From Ustulina deusta (lineage: Eukaryota > Ascomycota > Sordariomycetes > Xylariales > Xylariaceae), in contig JAJNNX010000038.1 in assembly GCA_023159155.1 (NCBI GenBank), positions 124,001-188,000 on the forward strand: 64,000 bases of DNA. Direction: 5' to 3'. Shown here one piece after another: positions 12,035 to 24,598 of the stretch. Positions within the stretch are counted from its first letter, which is position 1. Each line of letters starts with the position of its first letter. The notes beneath the pieces were generated by a model. That model did not search any database, was not told the DNA's origin, and saw only the letters and a list, made by a program, of their open reading frames with translations. A program made the position numbers and the translations under genes.

Positions 12035-12756
12035 CCCCTTTTTCGCTGCTTCATGTTTAACAAATGTTGCAAGTTAAAGATGCGGGTATTCATACCGTTG
12101 CATATTCGCCGTGTCGAAAAAAACCTACCTCGTCAGTCATGAAGGAGTTATAGTTGGGCTTTTAGTAATGCAAGAAGTGGTAAGGAAAGAACTGGAAAAA
12201 GCCAGTCGTCATGAATTAATTAATTAAGTAAGTGGTAAGAAGTGCTGACTGCCGTTGCTCCCGCTGCTGAGCTCGCTAAACAGATGGATGGATGGGTAGA
12301 TAATAATCGCGTCCCGCGTCGTTGCTAATTCTCCCATTTCACATTTCCGTATCCGCTGCGGCCTGCCAACCGTTCATCCATTATTATTCGTATACTACCA
12401 GCGGGTGCAGAAACCGCGTCAAGACAACAGCACCGAAAATAGCAAAATCTCTTGTCGTACTCGGATCAGATCTCCTCCCTGCGCTCCGTGGAGAAAAGGG
12501 ACTCGGGAAAAGTCATAATAGGTAGGCTGATATGCAGGCCTACCTAACCCGCTTGGATCCCGTGCTACGGACGGAAGGGTATCGGCAGGTGGTAGGCTTG
12601 GCTCGAAAACCACCCGAATTGGCTCTGGGGGAGAGGAGGGGAGGGTTCGATAGAAGACGACTAGGAAGATGAGGCAAACTGAGTTTGCCGATCCCGCTTG
12701 TTGAGTGCCAGTTTCGCTAGGTGGGCAATACATGTCGCTTGCTCGAATCAAAAGCT
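11012..12756. other. Intergenic region with 3' flanks of ssn3 and arf6
   Basis: 1.7 kb between genes that converge. A+T-rich after 11080. A (TC)n tract lies at 12001-12031, and AATTAATTAATTAA near 12215. Short ORFs (11455-11661, 12322-12525) show no family resemblance or splice logic. Confidence 0.5.
12001..12031 (+). repeat. (TC)n microsatellite
   Basis: Fifteen and a half perfect TC units. Confidence 0.95.
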
Positions 12757-14560
<1,804 letters not shown>

Positions 14561-15475
14561 TTATTTTAAAAAAAATGCGTTAATAATCCTAGCAAGCGGG
14601 TACAGCAGCCACAACATCACGATGAGCGCCGCGATCACCCCACCAAGCCTTTCATGCTCCTCTGCTATCTTGCTGCCCTGGAAATTGATATAACGATGTG
14701 GCCCTGGGTGGATCGTGTTGCCTGTCTCAGCTGACTCTTGTTGACCTATCTTGACTGCATCCCCTTGAGAGCTAGCTGTTTGGCTTGCTTGCTTAGGAAG
14801 TGGTTGTTGTTGGGGTGTTGTCGATCCGCTCCCTTCCTCCAACAATGCTCCTCCTGGTGGCTTGCCGTCTGGCCCCTTCGCTTTTTTCTTTTCTTGTTGC
14901 GACTGCTTGGGTTCCTCTAAACCGGTCTCCGTTATTTTGCCTCGCGTGAGTTCTGTTGCGACGAGGATGTATGATATTCTCCCAGCATACGCCGCATGGA
15001 GGTATTCGCCGAACTCTTCCGCGCTCATATAAGATGCCTCTGATATGCCATAGCTAGGCAGAGTGCAGCCAGTCTCCGTGAAGTGTATCTGAGGCGCGAA
15101 ATCCCATACGAAATAAACACGGCCGGGGACTGACCAGTACGTCTTCGCCTGGCGCATTGCTGCGGCAAAGTCGTCGTCTTCCTCAAAAAGGCTCCAAAGT
15201 ATACTTTCGCCTGCAGACAAAATTTTGGCTATGAGCTCGCCATAACTAGGTAAGCTATTTAAGCTGACATTGACTTGCACAGTGTTGTGAGATAATTTCG
15301 CTCCGAAAATAGGAAATACAACCGGAATGTTGACAAATCTTTCAGCATCTCGCCCTCCTGAAATATTCCTTCTTTCAGCCTTCGAGTGGTCGGTCAATCT
15401 GGCATGGTTATGATATAAAGGTGGGTAATATTTGGTTAGAGAGGGGGTTTGCGAAGTCTTTAATTCCTTCCGCAT
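14561..15475 (-). CDS. Orphan protein with a C-terminal membrane anchor
   Basis: Single 304-codon open frame that I do not recognise. Residues 1 to about 45 are polar and basic. About 50-170 look like a folded domain with hydrophobic strands (NIPVVFPIFGAKL, GRVYFVWDF, GRISYILVATEL) and an acidic stretch FEEDDDF. About 180-255 is a Lys/Gly then Gln/Ser-rich linker (SQQEKKKAKG, TTPQQQPLPKQ). The last 25 residues are a single hydrophobic segment (GGVIAALIVMLWLLYPLA) ending in FFLK, the layout of a tail-anchored membrane protein. There is no signal peptide. It lies alone in a gene-poor 7-kb stretch with A+T-rich DNA at its 3' end. An upstream exon cannot be excluded. It could be a lineage-specific gene; function unknown. 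Confidence 0.55.
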   Translation of the reverse strand: MRKELKTSQTPSLTKYYPPLYHNHARLTDHSKAERRNISGGRDAERFVNIPVVFPIFGAKLSHNTVQVNVSLNSLPSYGELIAKILSAGESILWSLFEEDDDFAAAMRQAKTYWSVPGRVYFVWDFAPQIHFTETGCTLPSYGISEASYMSAEEFGEYLHAAYAGRISYILVATELTRGKITETGLEEPKQSQQEKKKAKGPDGKPPGGALLEEGSGSTTPQQQPLPKQASQTASSQGDAVKIGQQESAETGNTIHPGPHRYINFQGSKIAEEHERLGGVIAALIVMLWLLYPLARIINAFFLK

Positions 15476-17593
15476 CTTGAGAAGGAGGGGCCCTGTGCCT
15501 TACAGGGTGGTAAGGGTGAAGAGAAACAGAAGCAGTAGTCTAATGAGGTGTTAATATATTGCTATTGCTTTGTGTAAAAGAAATAGGTCTTACAGTCGAT
15601 AAACTTGGTGCAATGGACCCTTTTTATATTCGTTCCAATCTTGTGGCCACCTTGGAAAGGAGTGTCTACTTTCTTCTAAAGTTTTATTATTATTATTAGA
15701 ATCAAACTCTACTTGACTTAACATTTCCCTCATTCAGCTCGCAACCATGGCTTCTAAATAGCGCAGTCACATGCTCAATTCTGTACCTTCTCCAGCCTGA
15801 ATGACCAAATTCTATTTCTGACCACGTGGCGCTACGAAATCAACAATTTAGCGTGACGACACAGAGAAGCCGAAATAAGGGCTGTACGGGTGACGATGTG
15901 CCGAGGGTGATAGGGGAATGGCTGGATTTTGTTGAAGGCGAGATGGGCGGTAACAAATTTTTCATAAGTTGGTCCGAATATCTGAGGCAAACTGACAGAA
16001 GGGGCTGCAGGAGATGGTATTGGTTTTAGTATATGATATATCTTCACTTGTAAGAAGTAGTACACTTGTTTTAGATTGCCGCGCTGTTGTTCTTGGATTA
16101 CCAATTATGAATGGAATGCAACCGGTTGACTTGACTTGGTGCCAGCACTGTTGACGTCTGTTAAGAAATCGCGCTGCAATGTTTTTTATAGGCCATGTTA
16201 TCATTTCATCAGTGCAGTACAATGTCATGCGTAGCATTGTCTTGGGCAATTTAAAGAGGAGTGTATTATGCTAGATCATAGCACCCGTGTTCGCTACCTA
16301 GATGCCAATGGATCTATAAGCTCGTTCACCGAGCAATCGTATTAATTGAGCCTTGGCGTGTATTCTGCAGAGTGTGGGTATACCGAGCAGGGATTCTTAA
16401 ATCTGTATAGACTAGTATACTAGTCTATGTAGTCTACCTACCAGATACATCTAGGTTTTCCCACCCTAAGTTGGAATGGAACTCACACCTAAGGCATGCC
16501 CCTTTTAGCCTGAGCCTTGCCTGAGCCCTGCTTGAGCAGAACCTACTTTTGTATACCCAGGTAAGCCAAAACTGAGTGCTTGCATAACTTCAAATTTTTA
16601 TGACTAGTACTAGGTAGTAGCTACATGTAATATCATAATATTATATAGTACCTATGGCTGTAAATCTACTGCAACGAACGGAAGTTTGTTATTTTTACAC
16701 TTAAAACATTTAAATATTGGTCGCAATGGTAAGTCAAATACGGTAGCTTATTATATGTTTTGTTTACTGCTTAACAGGTAATTTAAAGAAAAAATAAAAA
16801 AGAAGACCGAGCCTTTCAATGTCGTTATCGGTGCGTAGTTGCTGATGATGGTTTAGAACTTGCTAGTTCCCCTAGCCACTTGTCGGGTACTAACACCTCT
16901 CGCCACGTGAAGGCCAGTCCTATGGCGAGGCTCCCCTCTCTTCCCGAGACCCTGAGGGACTGGCTGTGGGGATTCCAGGTGAAACTGCTGCACTTCCCTA
17001 CTTTGCGCCAACGGCCGAAGAGGATGCTCAGGCAGAAAGTCGTCAACACTAGCTGGTGCTACGGCCAAGTCTATAAAGAATGCCAGCATTACTTACTTGC
17101 CTCCGAGAGGGGTGGGGTGGGGGTATCTCGCCATATCATCATATAGATTTTGTATCGTATGCTTGCTGGGCACCAACGGGGCAGATGAGTGTAGGTAAAG
17201 ATATCTAAGGTGGCTCTTTGGATTGAACGTACTTGCCTCAGCGATCTGATATATGAGTGATCTCTGGCCGCTCCTTCTCCTCGGTGAACATGCAGTGCTT
17301 GGAGGGGTCGGGGGGAGATCAAAACGGCAAAAAGCTTGTACGTTTTGGTGGATCTGACCTAGCGATGGAGGCAATCGACAACTGATGACACCGATCATAT
17401 TAGTCAAACGAAGTCAACCCGTGAGACTTTACATTCATTTGGCTTGTTATACGCTTCGAGTTAAGATTACTGATTTCTGGGTGCCGTAATTGTGTTTAGC
17501 TCAATTTCTACAATAGTGTGTTTCCTATCTTCCAAATTGGCTCACCTCTTTATGCGAGACAAGCTCTGACTTGAGAATTAGCCTCCCTTCAAT
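15476..17593. other. Gene-poor stretch
   Basis: No recognisable gene. Contains A+T-rich segments (16570-16800), an inverted ACTAGTATACTAGT motif near 16412, and overlapping short ORFs at 16825-17407 on both strands. One minus frame there (DDFLPEHPLRPLAQSREV) and one plus frame (LPSLPETLRDWLWGFQ) are open, but neither is identifiable. Confidence 0.45.
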
Positions 17594-17795
17594 GTTGGTA
17601 TATCCCTACAATCCAGGGGATTATATGCTTACTATGAAGGGCTTTAATTGTGGCCAGCCGGACCACTTCGCCCGCAATTGTCCCCGTGTGAGTTGTTCTT
17701 ATTAACTAACTACCTTATTTTATCTCCAGTCCGACCCGTGCCCTACTTACACGTTTCTTTCCCATAGGGCCCGTCCACCGCAGCCCGTGTAAGTA
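17594..17795 (+). pseudogene. Zinc-knuckle (CCHC) gene relic
   Basis: From ATG 17594 a short frame reads through GFNCGQPDHFARNCPR and then meets a good donor (GTGAGT). The sequence matches a CCHC zinc knuckle as in Gis2/CNBP-type proteins or retrotransposon Gag, except that the first Cys is Gly (GGC where TGC is expected), so the knuckle should not bind zinc. After an intron with a TTAACTAAC branch site there are further short pieces ending GPSTAAR before another GTAAGT. Either a decayed copy or the start of an intron-dense gene; decay is favoured because of the missing Cys. Confidence 0.4.
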
Positions 17796-18592
17796 TCATG
17801 TTACCTATTTTGTATTCAGTAGCTAACCTTAGCTCGTGTGAGACGGACTTTTATGTTGCTAACGTGAGTCCTTACCCTCAGATTCTGCCGTTCTCATTGC
17901 CGCGATCCTATATTGGAGTCAACCTTGCAGCTCTTGATATTCTTTCTATAATCCTTCAAGTGCTGTACCATTCACTAATTCTATGGTTCGTTATAGAATC
18001 GCGGCGTTTATAGCATCATAAGTATAGTTTCCTATTTGCCCGTGACCGCTTGAACATGCTTACTGATGATGTCAGAGTGGGTTAGGTCCAGAGTGAATAG
18101 AGAGTCTCATCTGCAGCTGGGAAGTAGGTAGGTCGTAGTTAGGGCTCAATAGAGTGGTCAATTGATTCCTGAACCTTCCAAATATCTAGGGGGGCAACAC
18201 CAATATATATACAGAATACTGATATATCCACTCCAATGGGGTAGTGTAATATATATCCCTGACAGATGATTTCGCAAGAGTCCCGAGTACGCGTCCCCTG
18301 AGCTCTTCTTCTAGACACCCCAGAAGCTGGAACTACTACGCTCATCCTCTCGCTCTTCCATCTCGCTTGACTGACATACTGTTGGAGAACTTCACCCCCG
18401 CCGGCCCTGCTCCGGGTCCTGCTATAGGTTATCACTTGCCAACTCCTTTGCACTTGAGGGATCTCATACTGCACTATACATTGAATAGGTTATTTTTACG
18501 ATCGTTAATAGCCGACGTCTTTATTGGAATATGCTAGGCCAATACCCCTTACCGTCACCTCTATTCCAATACTTCCTGATCAGCAACTAAAA

Positions 18593-19440
18593 TGGCGTTT
18601 ATAGATCAAACACTCGGTGTCTTTTCTGGCAGCCTGTCTTAACTACCTGCTAATAAATTGGGAAGTTCTCTGGCAACAAACGCCAGGTTAGTCTAATTTT
18701 GGCTTCCTCTCCTCTTTGTCTTGTTCGGCTTTAGCGGAAATGAGCCAGTACTTACTGACAACATCCTAATAGCGAGAGACTGTGAGACTAAGGAAAAGTG
18801 TGGATTGGTTTTTAGAGCCGTAGTGCTAATTTGCCTAGACCGACGACGAGGCGGACAAGCCGCCAAAGGTTAGACACAAGATACTGACTGTTTTTTTCTT
18901 TTCTCTTCGGTCTCCTATTTATTTCTGCTGATATCTTTCCCCTATTTCTCAGTACTAGAATTGGGTGGTCAAGGTCTGTGAGCTCACAAGCAATGTCTTT
19001 GCAGTGCTAACTAGTTTCAGGAGGCAAAGATCGAACTTGAAGTAAGACCCCGTTATCCAAGGTGGCCTTTTTCAAGTTCATTAATAGGTTTTATTGATAT
19101 TGTTTAAGAGTTCGAGGACAAGGAGGTAATTCTCATCGCACTGTATGACTAGTGTATAAGCCTAATCCTTGATCTTGTTAAACTGGCCGAGAAGAAGGTC
19201 GAGATAAATCAGATTCTGGCGTTCATCCAGAAATACTTACTGATGTGCTATATAGGACGTGGTCGCCAAGATGGTGGTAAGTATAGAATCGCTGCTGCTG
19301 ATGGACATAAATTGCAAAGTCCTGACCCATGCTTGACAGACCAAGATGAAGCAGAAGGTGGTGGATCCCGTCAAGACGTCATTTGGAACAGGAGTGCTAA
19401 TATGTGTATAGTGGTAGCTTAAAGCCTTCGCTTCCCGGTA
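18593..19440 (+). other. Cluster of tiny exon-like segments between strong splice signals
   Basis: A run of short open pieces, each flanked by consensus-like signals. Examples are TDDEADKPPK ending at GTTAGA (about 18840-18870), EAKIELE between TTTCAG and GTAAGA (19020-19042), EFEDKE between TTTAAG and GTAATT (19110-19125), a piece with LAEKKVEINQILAFIQK (19180-19233), DVVAKMV between TATAG and GTAAGT (19257-19277) and TKMKQKVVDPVKTSFG after GACAG (19340-19390). CTGAC or CTAAC branch sites sit before several acceptors. The peptide is charged and helix-prone but matches no family I know. It could be a micro-exon gene or chance plus decay; the join is not proven. Confidence 0.3.
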
Positions 19441-19539
19441 AATACCTCTACACATTTCCACACAGGCACTATTAAAAACCGTGTAGGGCTAAGGATATCC
19501 CTAAAATGGAAAGCTTTGCCGGCGAAGCTCTGCAAGGCA

Positions 19540-19790
19540 CTTTAATTTAAATTTTTCTTTCTTTTTATATGTAACTACTTATGTATACTAGGGGGAGACC
19601 CCCTGGGACCCCCCTTCGCCTACGGCGGTAGGTCTGTCTGTACCTATGGGCTAGGTCTATATGGGTATGGTCTCGAATAGCTGTGACCAGAGTCCTAGTT
19701 AGACCCAGGGGCTTCGAACCGCTATTTAGGAGGATTCTAGGCGCAGACCGCGTAAGCCACAAATGTCGATTTAGGGTTGTAGGTGAGTTG
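19540..19790 (-). mobile_element. tRNA-derived SINE-like element
   Basis: On the minus strand an A-box-like TGGCTTACGCGG is followed about 30 nt later by the B-box GGTTCGAAGCC, the internal RNA polymerase III promoter spacing. The T-arm can form four of five pairs, but no acceptor stem pairs, so it is not a functional tRNA. About 150 nt of unrelated body follows, with a GGGGG-AGA-CCCCC hairpin near 19592-19606. The end is A-rich (19540-19570 read in reverse), as in SINE tails. Copy number and target-site duplications cannot be tested here. Confidence 0.4.
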
Positions 19791-20610
19791 CTTGGCATGC
19801 ATAAGCCAATCGGAGGCTAGAGGACAAATATAGAGTTTTTGATTGACCGGATATTAACATCAAGCTTTGCAAGAGCGACTCAAACCTTTCCAATAAGTTG
19901 CTAAAGTGTACGTTACTGCCGCCATTGCTTGGCTAATCTGTACTGATCACAGGAATACATGCCTGTGTTGATTTTAAATGTCAGGGAATCTTGACTCTCG
20001 AGTCTCTCCATAAGAACATTCTCACCAATAGCTTCCATAATTGTCCCCTATCTCTCTCAGCTTTGATTGCCGTGATGGGTCAAGTGCAATTGTATCCGGC
20101 CATAGCGACCCAATCTCATTGAACGGACGCAATTTGTAGTGATTTGGTATGTTTTCATGCGAGGTGCATACTAGGTAGGTACATACGGTACCTAGTATAT
20201 ACCTACATACGTAAGTACATACCTAGGTTAGGTAAGTAGTACCTTGGGTACTTATGTAAGGAGGCATGGCGGGGGCTACGGGGGTGGGGTATTAAAGTAC
20301 CGATGGCTTTGCCTTTCCTAGAGGTCTAGGTACTGTGTCATGGTGCTTTACTTTAATGGGCTTATGAGTTCCATTCCCAACCCCATAAACCTTAGTATAT
20401 ATCAACGTCTTTTTTTCCAAATTTCATCCCAAACATCACTTCAGTATATTTCATTGCGTTTCTTATCCTACCCACTTTCAGGGCCAGTCCCTATATACCG
20501 GCACCTCTCCCGAACCACTCGCCACCATCACATCGCTTGCCTTGCTTTGCTTGCCTCGGCTTCGTGATATACTCTTCACTAGCTCATCTATCGGTGGCGA
20601 GACAGAAACG
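19791..20610. other. Upstream region of the F-box gene
   Basis: About 0.8 kb. 20165-20260 is almost wholly built of TACCTA/TAGGTA/TACGTA units with short palindromes. 20400-20610 is pyrimidine-rich and probably the promoter and leader of the next gene. Confidence 0.45.
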
Positions 20611-21972
20611 ATGGATCTTGTGCCTCCTGAGATATTGCTTCGTATATTCGAGTATGTCGATGGACCTGCCCCGTCCGAGATGCGTCTTCACGACCAACCG
20701 AGCCTCGACTTGCTCACAACGAAGCCTGGATGCCCAGCGCCCTCCCTCAAGGCCGCCTCCCTCGTCTCGAGGTACTGGCGTTCTCTGTTGCTGCCGTGCC
20801 TGTTTCGCCACGTCTTGTGGAGGCCTGATGTTTATTCTCTGAGTGCCTTCACCCTCAATCCCATCCCGCTCCTACGGTTTCTCGCCGAGAACCGCTTGGC
20901 ACGTAGTGTCATCACCTTCACTCTCCTCATTGACTTCCATGATCCCGCCGCCATAGACTTTCACGTGGCTCCCCGAATACGCACGGCCGACCTTGAATGG
21001 CTGTGGGACCAGCTATTCTCCGTCATCGATCCTTTAAGGTTCACTATACTCGCTCGCCCTACCACCCTGGCAGCGCTGCTGTCATGCATGCTCTATCTGA
21101 ATGATGCTTGGTCATTCGATATTCCCTATAACATACTCTCGTTTGCCCGGACCACTCGTCAAATTAGAACTGGAAGTGATAGGCCATCGAGTAGTACGTC
21201 CGCCAATATCCAATCCGCCGCATCAACTGTCTCAACCGCACCGCGCCGTCTTGCTACATCGTCTACTTGCCGGTCGAGAACGGCAGCTTCATGTCCACTT
21301 TTCACAGTCAGACCTTGGACTTCACTTCTCCTCAACGAAGGTTCATCCACTAAAGTATCACCACCGAAGCACCAGCAGACTAGTAAGGAAATGAACTAAC
21401 ATTATTAGGTTTATCGTGAGTACGAGTACTATCTACATAGACCACCGTCCATATTAGGCCCGCTACTTGGGTGTGAGGAATTTCCCAACGATGTGCCTCT
21501 CATTCCTCAGACAGTTGTAGACTTTAATTACATTGCGATATTCCCTCTCGCATTCCATTTTGAGATACTGTTAGAGCACTTACCTAGGATCGACCGCTTG
21601 TTTGTGCAACTCACACCCAAGCCGGAGAATGGCATTCTCGAAAACAGAGATGAGATGAGACACATTGATCCTAGTGATTTGTGGCTCGAACGGGATACGT
21701 CCTACACCGTTCTGATGCGCGAACTCATGCTGGCCGCTACTCCTCGAACCAATTGGAGTCTATTGCGAGTCTTCGAAAGTGGCGACGTTGTTGACAGGGA
21801 GGCTTGGGAAATGATTGTCCAACTTTTCGAGCGCACTGAGACCAAAGAATGGAAAGTTGAGCGACCAGGCGTCCTCACGAAACACACCGACGATCAATCT
21901 CCAGGTTGGAGTGATGAAGTAAATGGTCATGTGGGAGGATTTGCCAATGCCTCTAATTCTAACGTATTGTAA
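20611..21972 (+). CDS. F-box domain protein
   Basis: Probable substrate adaptor of an SCF ubiquitin ligase, binding Skp1 through its N-terminal F-box. Exon 1 is 20611-21354 (248 codons). A phase-0 intron runs 21355-21408 with branch site GAACTAAC and acceptor TTAG. Exon 2 is 21409-21972. Total 435 residues. The F-box covers about residues 1-75 (MDLVPPEILLRIFEYVD, SLVSRYWRSLLLPCLFRHV). The rest has the look of a family common in sordariomycetes: LWDQLFSVIDPLRFTI, FTVRPWTSLLLNEGSS, YREYEYYLHRPPSILG, HLPRIDRLFVQL, VDREAWEMIVQLFE. No leucine-rich or WD repeats are visible. The frame upstream of 20611 is open, but the F-box alignment fixes this Met as the natural start. Target unknown. Confidence 0.85.
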
Positions 21973-24082
21973 GTATGCCTGCCCTCTTTTTTCTTCAAGC
22001 ATCAATCTGGGAATGACCGGGACATTCTCGAAAATCTGTTCCTCCAGTTCGATAAGGGCTGTACGGGCTCATATTTACGATGGTCACCTTGGTCTTACAA
22101 AAACTTTTGTCGCTTCCATCTTCCGCATTCTTTTGTACACTGGCTCGAAAACCCCTCTAGAACGCCCCCGTTTAGTCGAAGTTGGAGGTGACCGCTAAGC
22201 ACTTTACTCGGAATACTCGTAGACCGGGAAGCCGATAAGCACGTCGCGCACACAACCTCATATCATGAACCGCTGTCTTGTTTGCCCCTACACTGACAGC
22301 CTCGAGCTCTCTGGGAGTCATACATGGCAGCTAATCAAACCCGAAGTCAGAGGCAACTGAGACGCATCGCGTTTAAGGATGTATCTCACTTACCATTTTC
22401 TAATATGTGGCTCTTAATGCAGCAAGCAGTACTGAATCATTTAACTTGAATCCTTGATGGGGAACATTAAAGGAAGTCCTGAGGATTAAGGGACTCGTAG
22501 CACATATATCACTTCTCGGCCTTCTGTGGAGGGTGTGATGACGGACCTCGACATTGCCGAAGTGCACTTCTTCCCGCTACTTCATCGGTATCACGCATTC
22601 GGAGTATCAACTTTGCAACGTTCGAGGCCGTTTTTTGTTGAGGGAAAACCCTGTACAAGTATGCCCTCCGTCATCATAGCAGAATCCCATAAAGCCACAA
22701 AGCCAGGGCTCGGTAGCACTATACAACAACAAGTCATATTTGGGCTCGCGAACCAAATCTTGAAAAAGCCGCTTGCCAGGGTCACTGTGCAGGCTTCAGA
22801 ATTCAGCTTCGGAAGCACGTGGTTGATTTCGCGCATCCCAATCGACTCATTCGAATTTTTGCGACAACCCTATCTATGCATTCAAGATGATTGCAAGATG
22901 AATGCATTATCAACGCAAATGGCTTTACGCTCATCGGTTTATGCATATCCATTGCGTATCCGGTATCTACAGGTTTTCTGCTGTTGTCTCTTGCGCATTG
23001 CACATCTGCTAAGGAAAGAGACTGGCTCGACATGGTAGTTTAAGTTGCAATCACAGAATTGCTAGTACGTTGGCGAATCAACGAATTTTCGAAGTAAGAA
23101 AGCGCTATTAAAATTGGAATCAATTGTAACGAACTGAGAGACGTGAAAGCAGAACCATACGAAGTCGTCAGTCAGTAGGTTCTCCAATACCTATCTAGTT
23201 CATCGTGCCAAGACCACTTAACTCCTTCCCCTAACATACATGCGGTACCGCAAACACCAATCAACGCCGGCTACCCAAATCCAGCTATCTATTCTTCTAA
23301 CCCTCCTCCTCATCTTGGCATCATCTTAGCATAGCAGCCAGTCATTCTCAGTGCCGAGAGGGATATCCAAACTTTGCGATTCTCCCACGCGATCGCTACG
23401 CCCTATCCATGCTTTCAATCTAGAACCCAAGTGCAGATGTATCGTAGCGCGTAAGTGAATGGGTGGTAGGCGCTATTTTCGTCTACGCTCTTATCCTTCA
23501 TACAGCGAGGGAAGACGTCTCTTCGTCCTCTCAATCTCTCCAGACGTAAAAACCTGCAACGAGGCTTGGAGGAAACCGAGTGAATCTCCCGTCGTGGATG
23601 GGTTTTATTGATGGATTGATCGCCGCCGATGTGCGATCGTGAACTTGCTGTGCCTTGCTGCCTGATTGATTTGTAAATAGATAGAGAGAGTAGCTTCTTG
23701 TCCCTTTTCTTCTTGATCGGACTCCTAGTTCTATCCCATCTCGCATTTCCATACCATTCTCCTTCTCTTTCTCACTCACTACAATACTCTGTTCTTTATT
23801 CTTTGTGCTGTGTTTCGTGTCCCTTTGTTTTCCGCATCGCCAGGCGCACTCCATTTAAGACCATTTCATCAACCGAGTCCTTCCTTCTCCTTCTTCTTCT
23901 TCGTCTGCTACCACATAGCGACAACACCACCGCAATTTACTTAATATATATATTTTTCGGGGCTGGAACCCAAAGTGTTTGTTCATTCATTCGAGTCCGA
24001 GCGACCGCCGTTCTCTTCGAGCTAGCGCCGGTACATTCGTCTCCATCCCGGACTTTTCCCCCTCTCGGACCAAAGAAATAAG
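21973..24082. other. Intergenic, no supported gene
   Basis: 2.1 kb. A 170-codon + ORF (22526-23038) is unlike any family I know and has a minus-strand shadow of similar quality, so it is not called. 23690-24060 is pyrimidine-rich with TTCTCCTTCTTCTTC-type runs, likely the promoter and leader of the secreted-protein gene. Confidence 0.45.
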
Positions 24083-24598
24083 ATGATGATGATGATGCGG
24101 GTCATCAAGACAGTGGCTGTACTAGCCATAGCGCTCCTAGGCCGAGCGGACGCAGGCGTCGTCGTCGTCAAGGCGCCTAGGACCGAGAGCCCGGGCTTGC
24201 CGTCGGGGCATGTGTTCGTTGAGCCGGTTCCCACCTCGACGCCCACCGCCACGATTCTGTTGCCGACGATGTCAACCACAACCAATCTTGCACACGCGCC
24301 AGGCGAGACGCCCTTTGACGTCAACACTGACGCCGACGCTCCCATGACGGATGCAGACAGTCCCGAGACTACGTCTGCACCCGCCTTGGAGCTTCTTGAT
24401 CTGGATGGTCAGGGACAGAAATTCATCCAGACTACGTACTGGGCCTGCGCAACGGTTCTGGCGGAAACGCATTGCGGGTGGCATGAGCCGATCCTGGACA
24501 CGAGCGCGGCGAACATGGGAGCGAGGGGGGGGAGTGTTGCTTTACGGGCGGCTGGCATCGCTGCTTTCGTTGCCGGGGCGTTTTTGATTATTCTGTGA
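24083..24598 (+). CDS. Small secreted, probably GPI-anchored protein
   Basis: 171 residues, unspliced. The N-terminus is a classic signal peptide: five Met (five successive ATG codons), then RVIKTVAVLAIALLG with likely cleavage after RADA. The mature part is Thr/Ser/Pro/Asp-rich (residues about 45-105). A short conserved core with two Cys follows (YWACATVLAETHCGWHEP), resembling small cell-wall proteins seen in other sordariomycetes. The C-terminus has small residues (NMGARGG) followed by a hydrophobic tail (AAFVAGAFLIIL), the pattern of a GPI-attachment signal. The five-ATG start leaves the exact initiator unclear, but all give the same signal peptide. Function unknown; a cell-surface role is inferred. 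Confidence 0.7.
   Translation: MMMMMRVIKTVAVLAIALLGRADAGVVVVKAPRTESPGLPSGHVFVEPVPTSTPTATILLPTMSTTTNLAHAPGETPFDVNTDADAPMTDADSPETTSAPALELLDLDGQGQKFIQTTYWACATVLAETHCGWHEPILDTSAANMGARGGSVALRAAGIAAFVAGAFLIIL

Noticed and set aside
19565..19790. Functional tRNA gene
   Set aside because: B-box is good but the acceptor stem does not pair and the anticodon arm is imperfect.
22526..23038. 170-codon + ORF
   Set aside because: Unrecognised and mirrored by equally long minus frames; no supporting motif.
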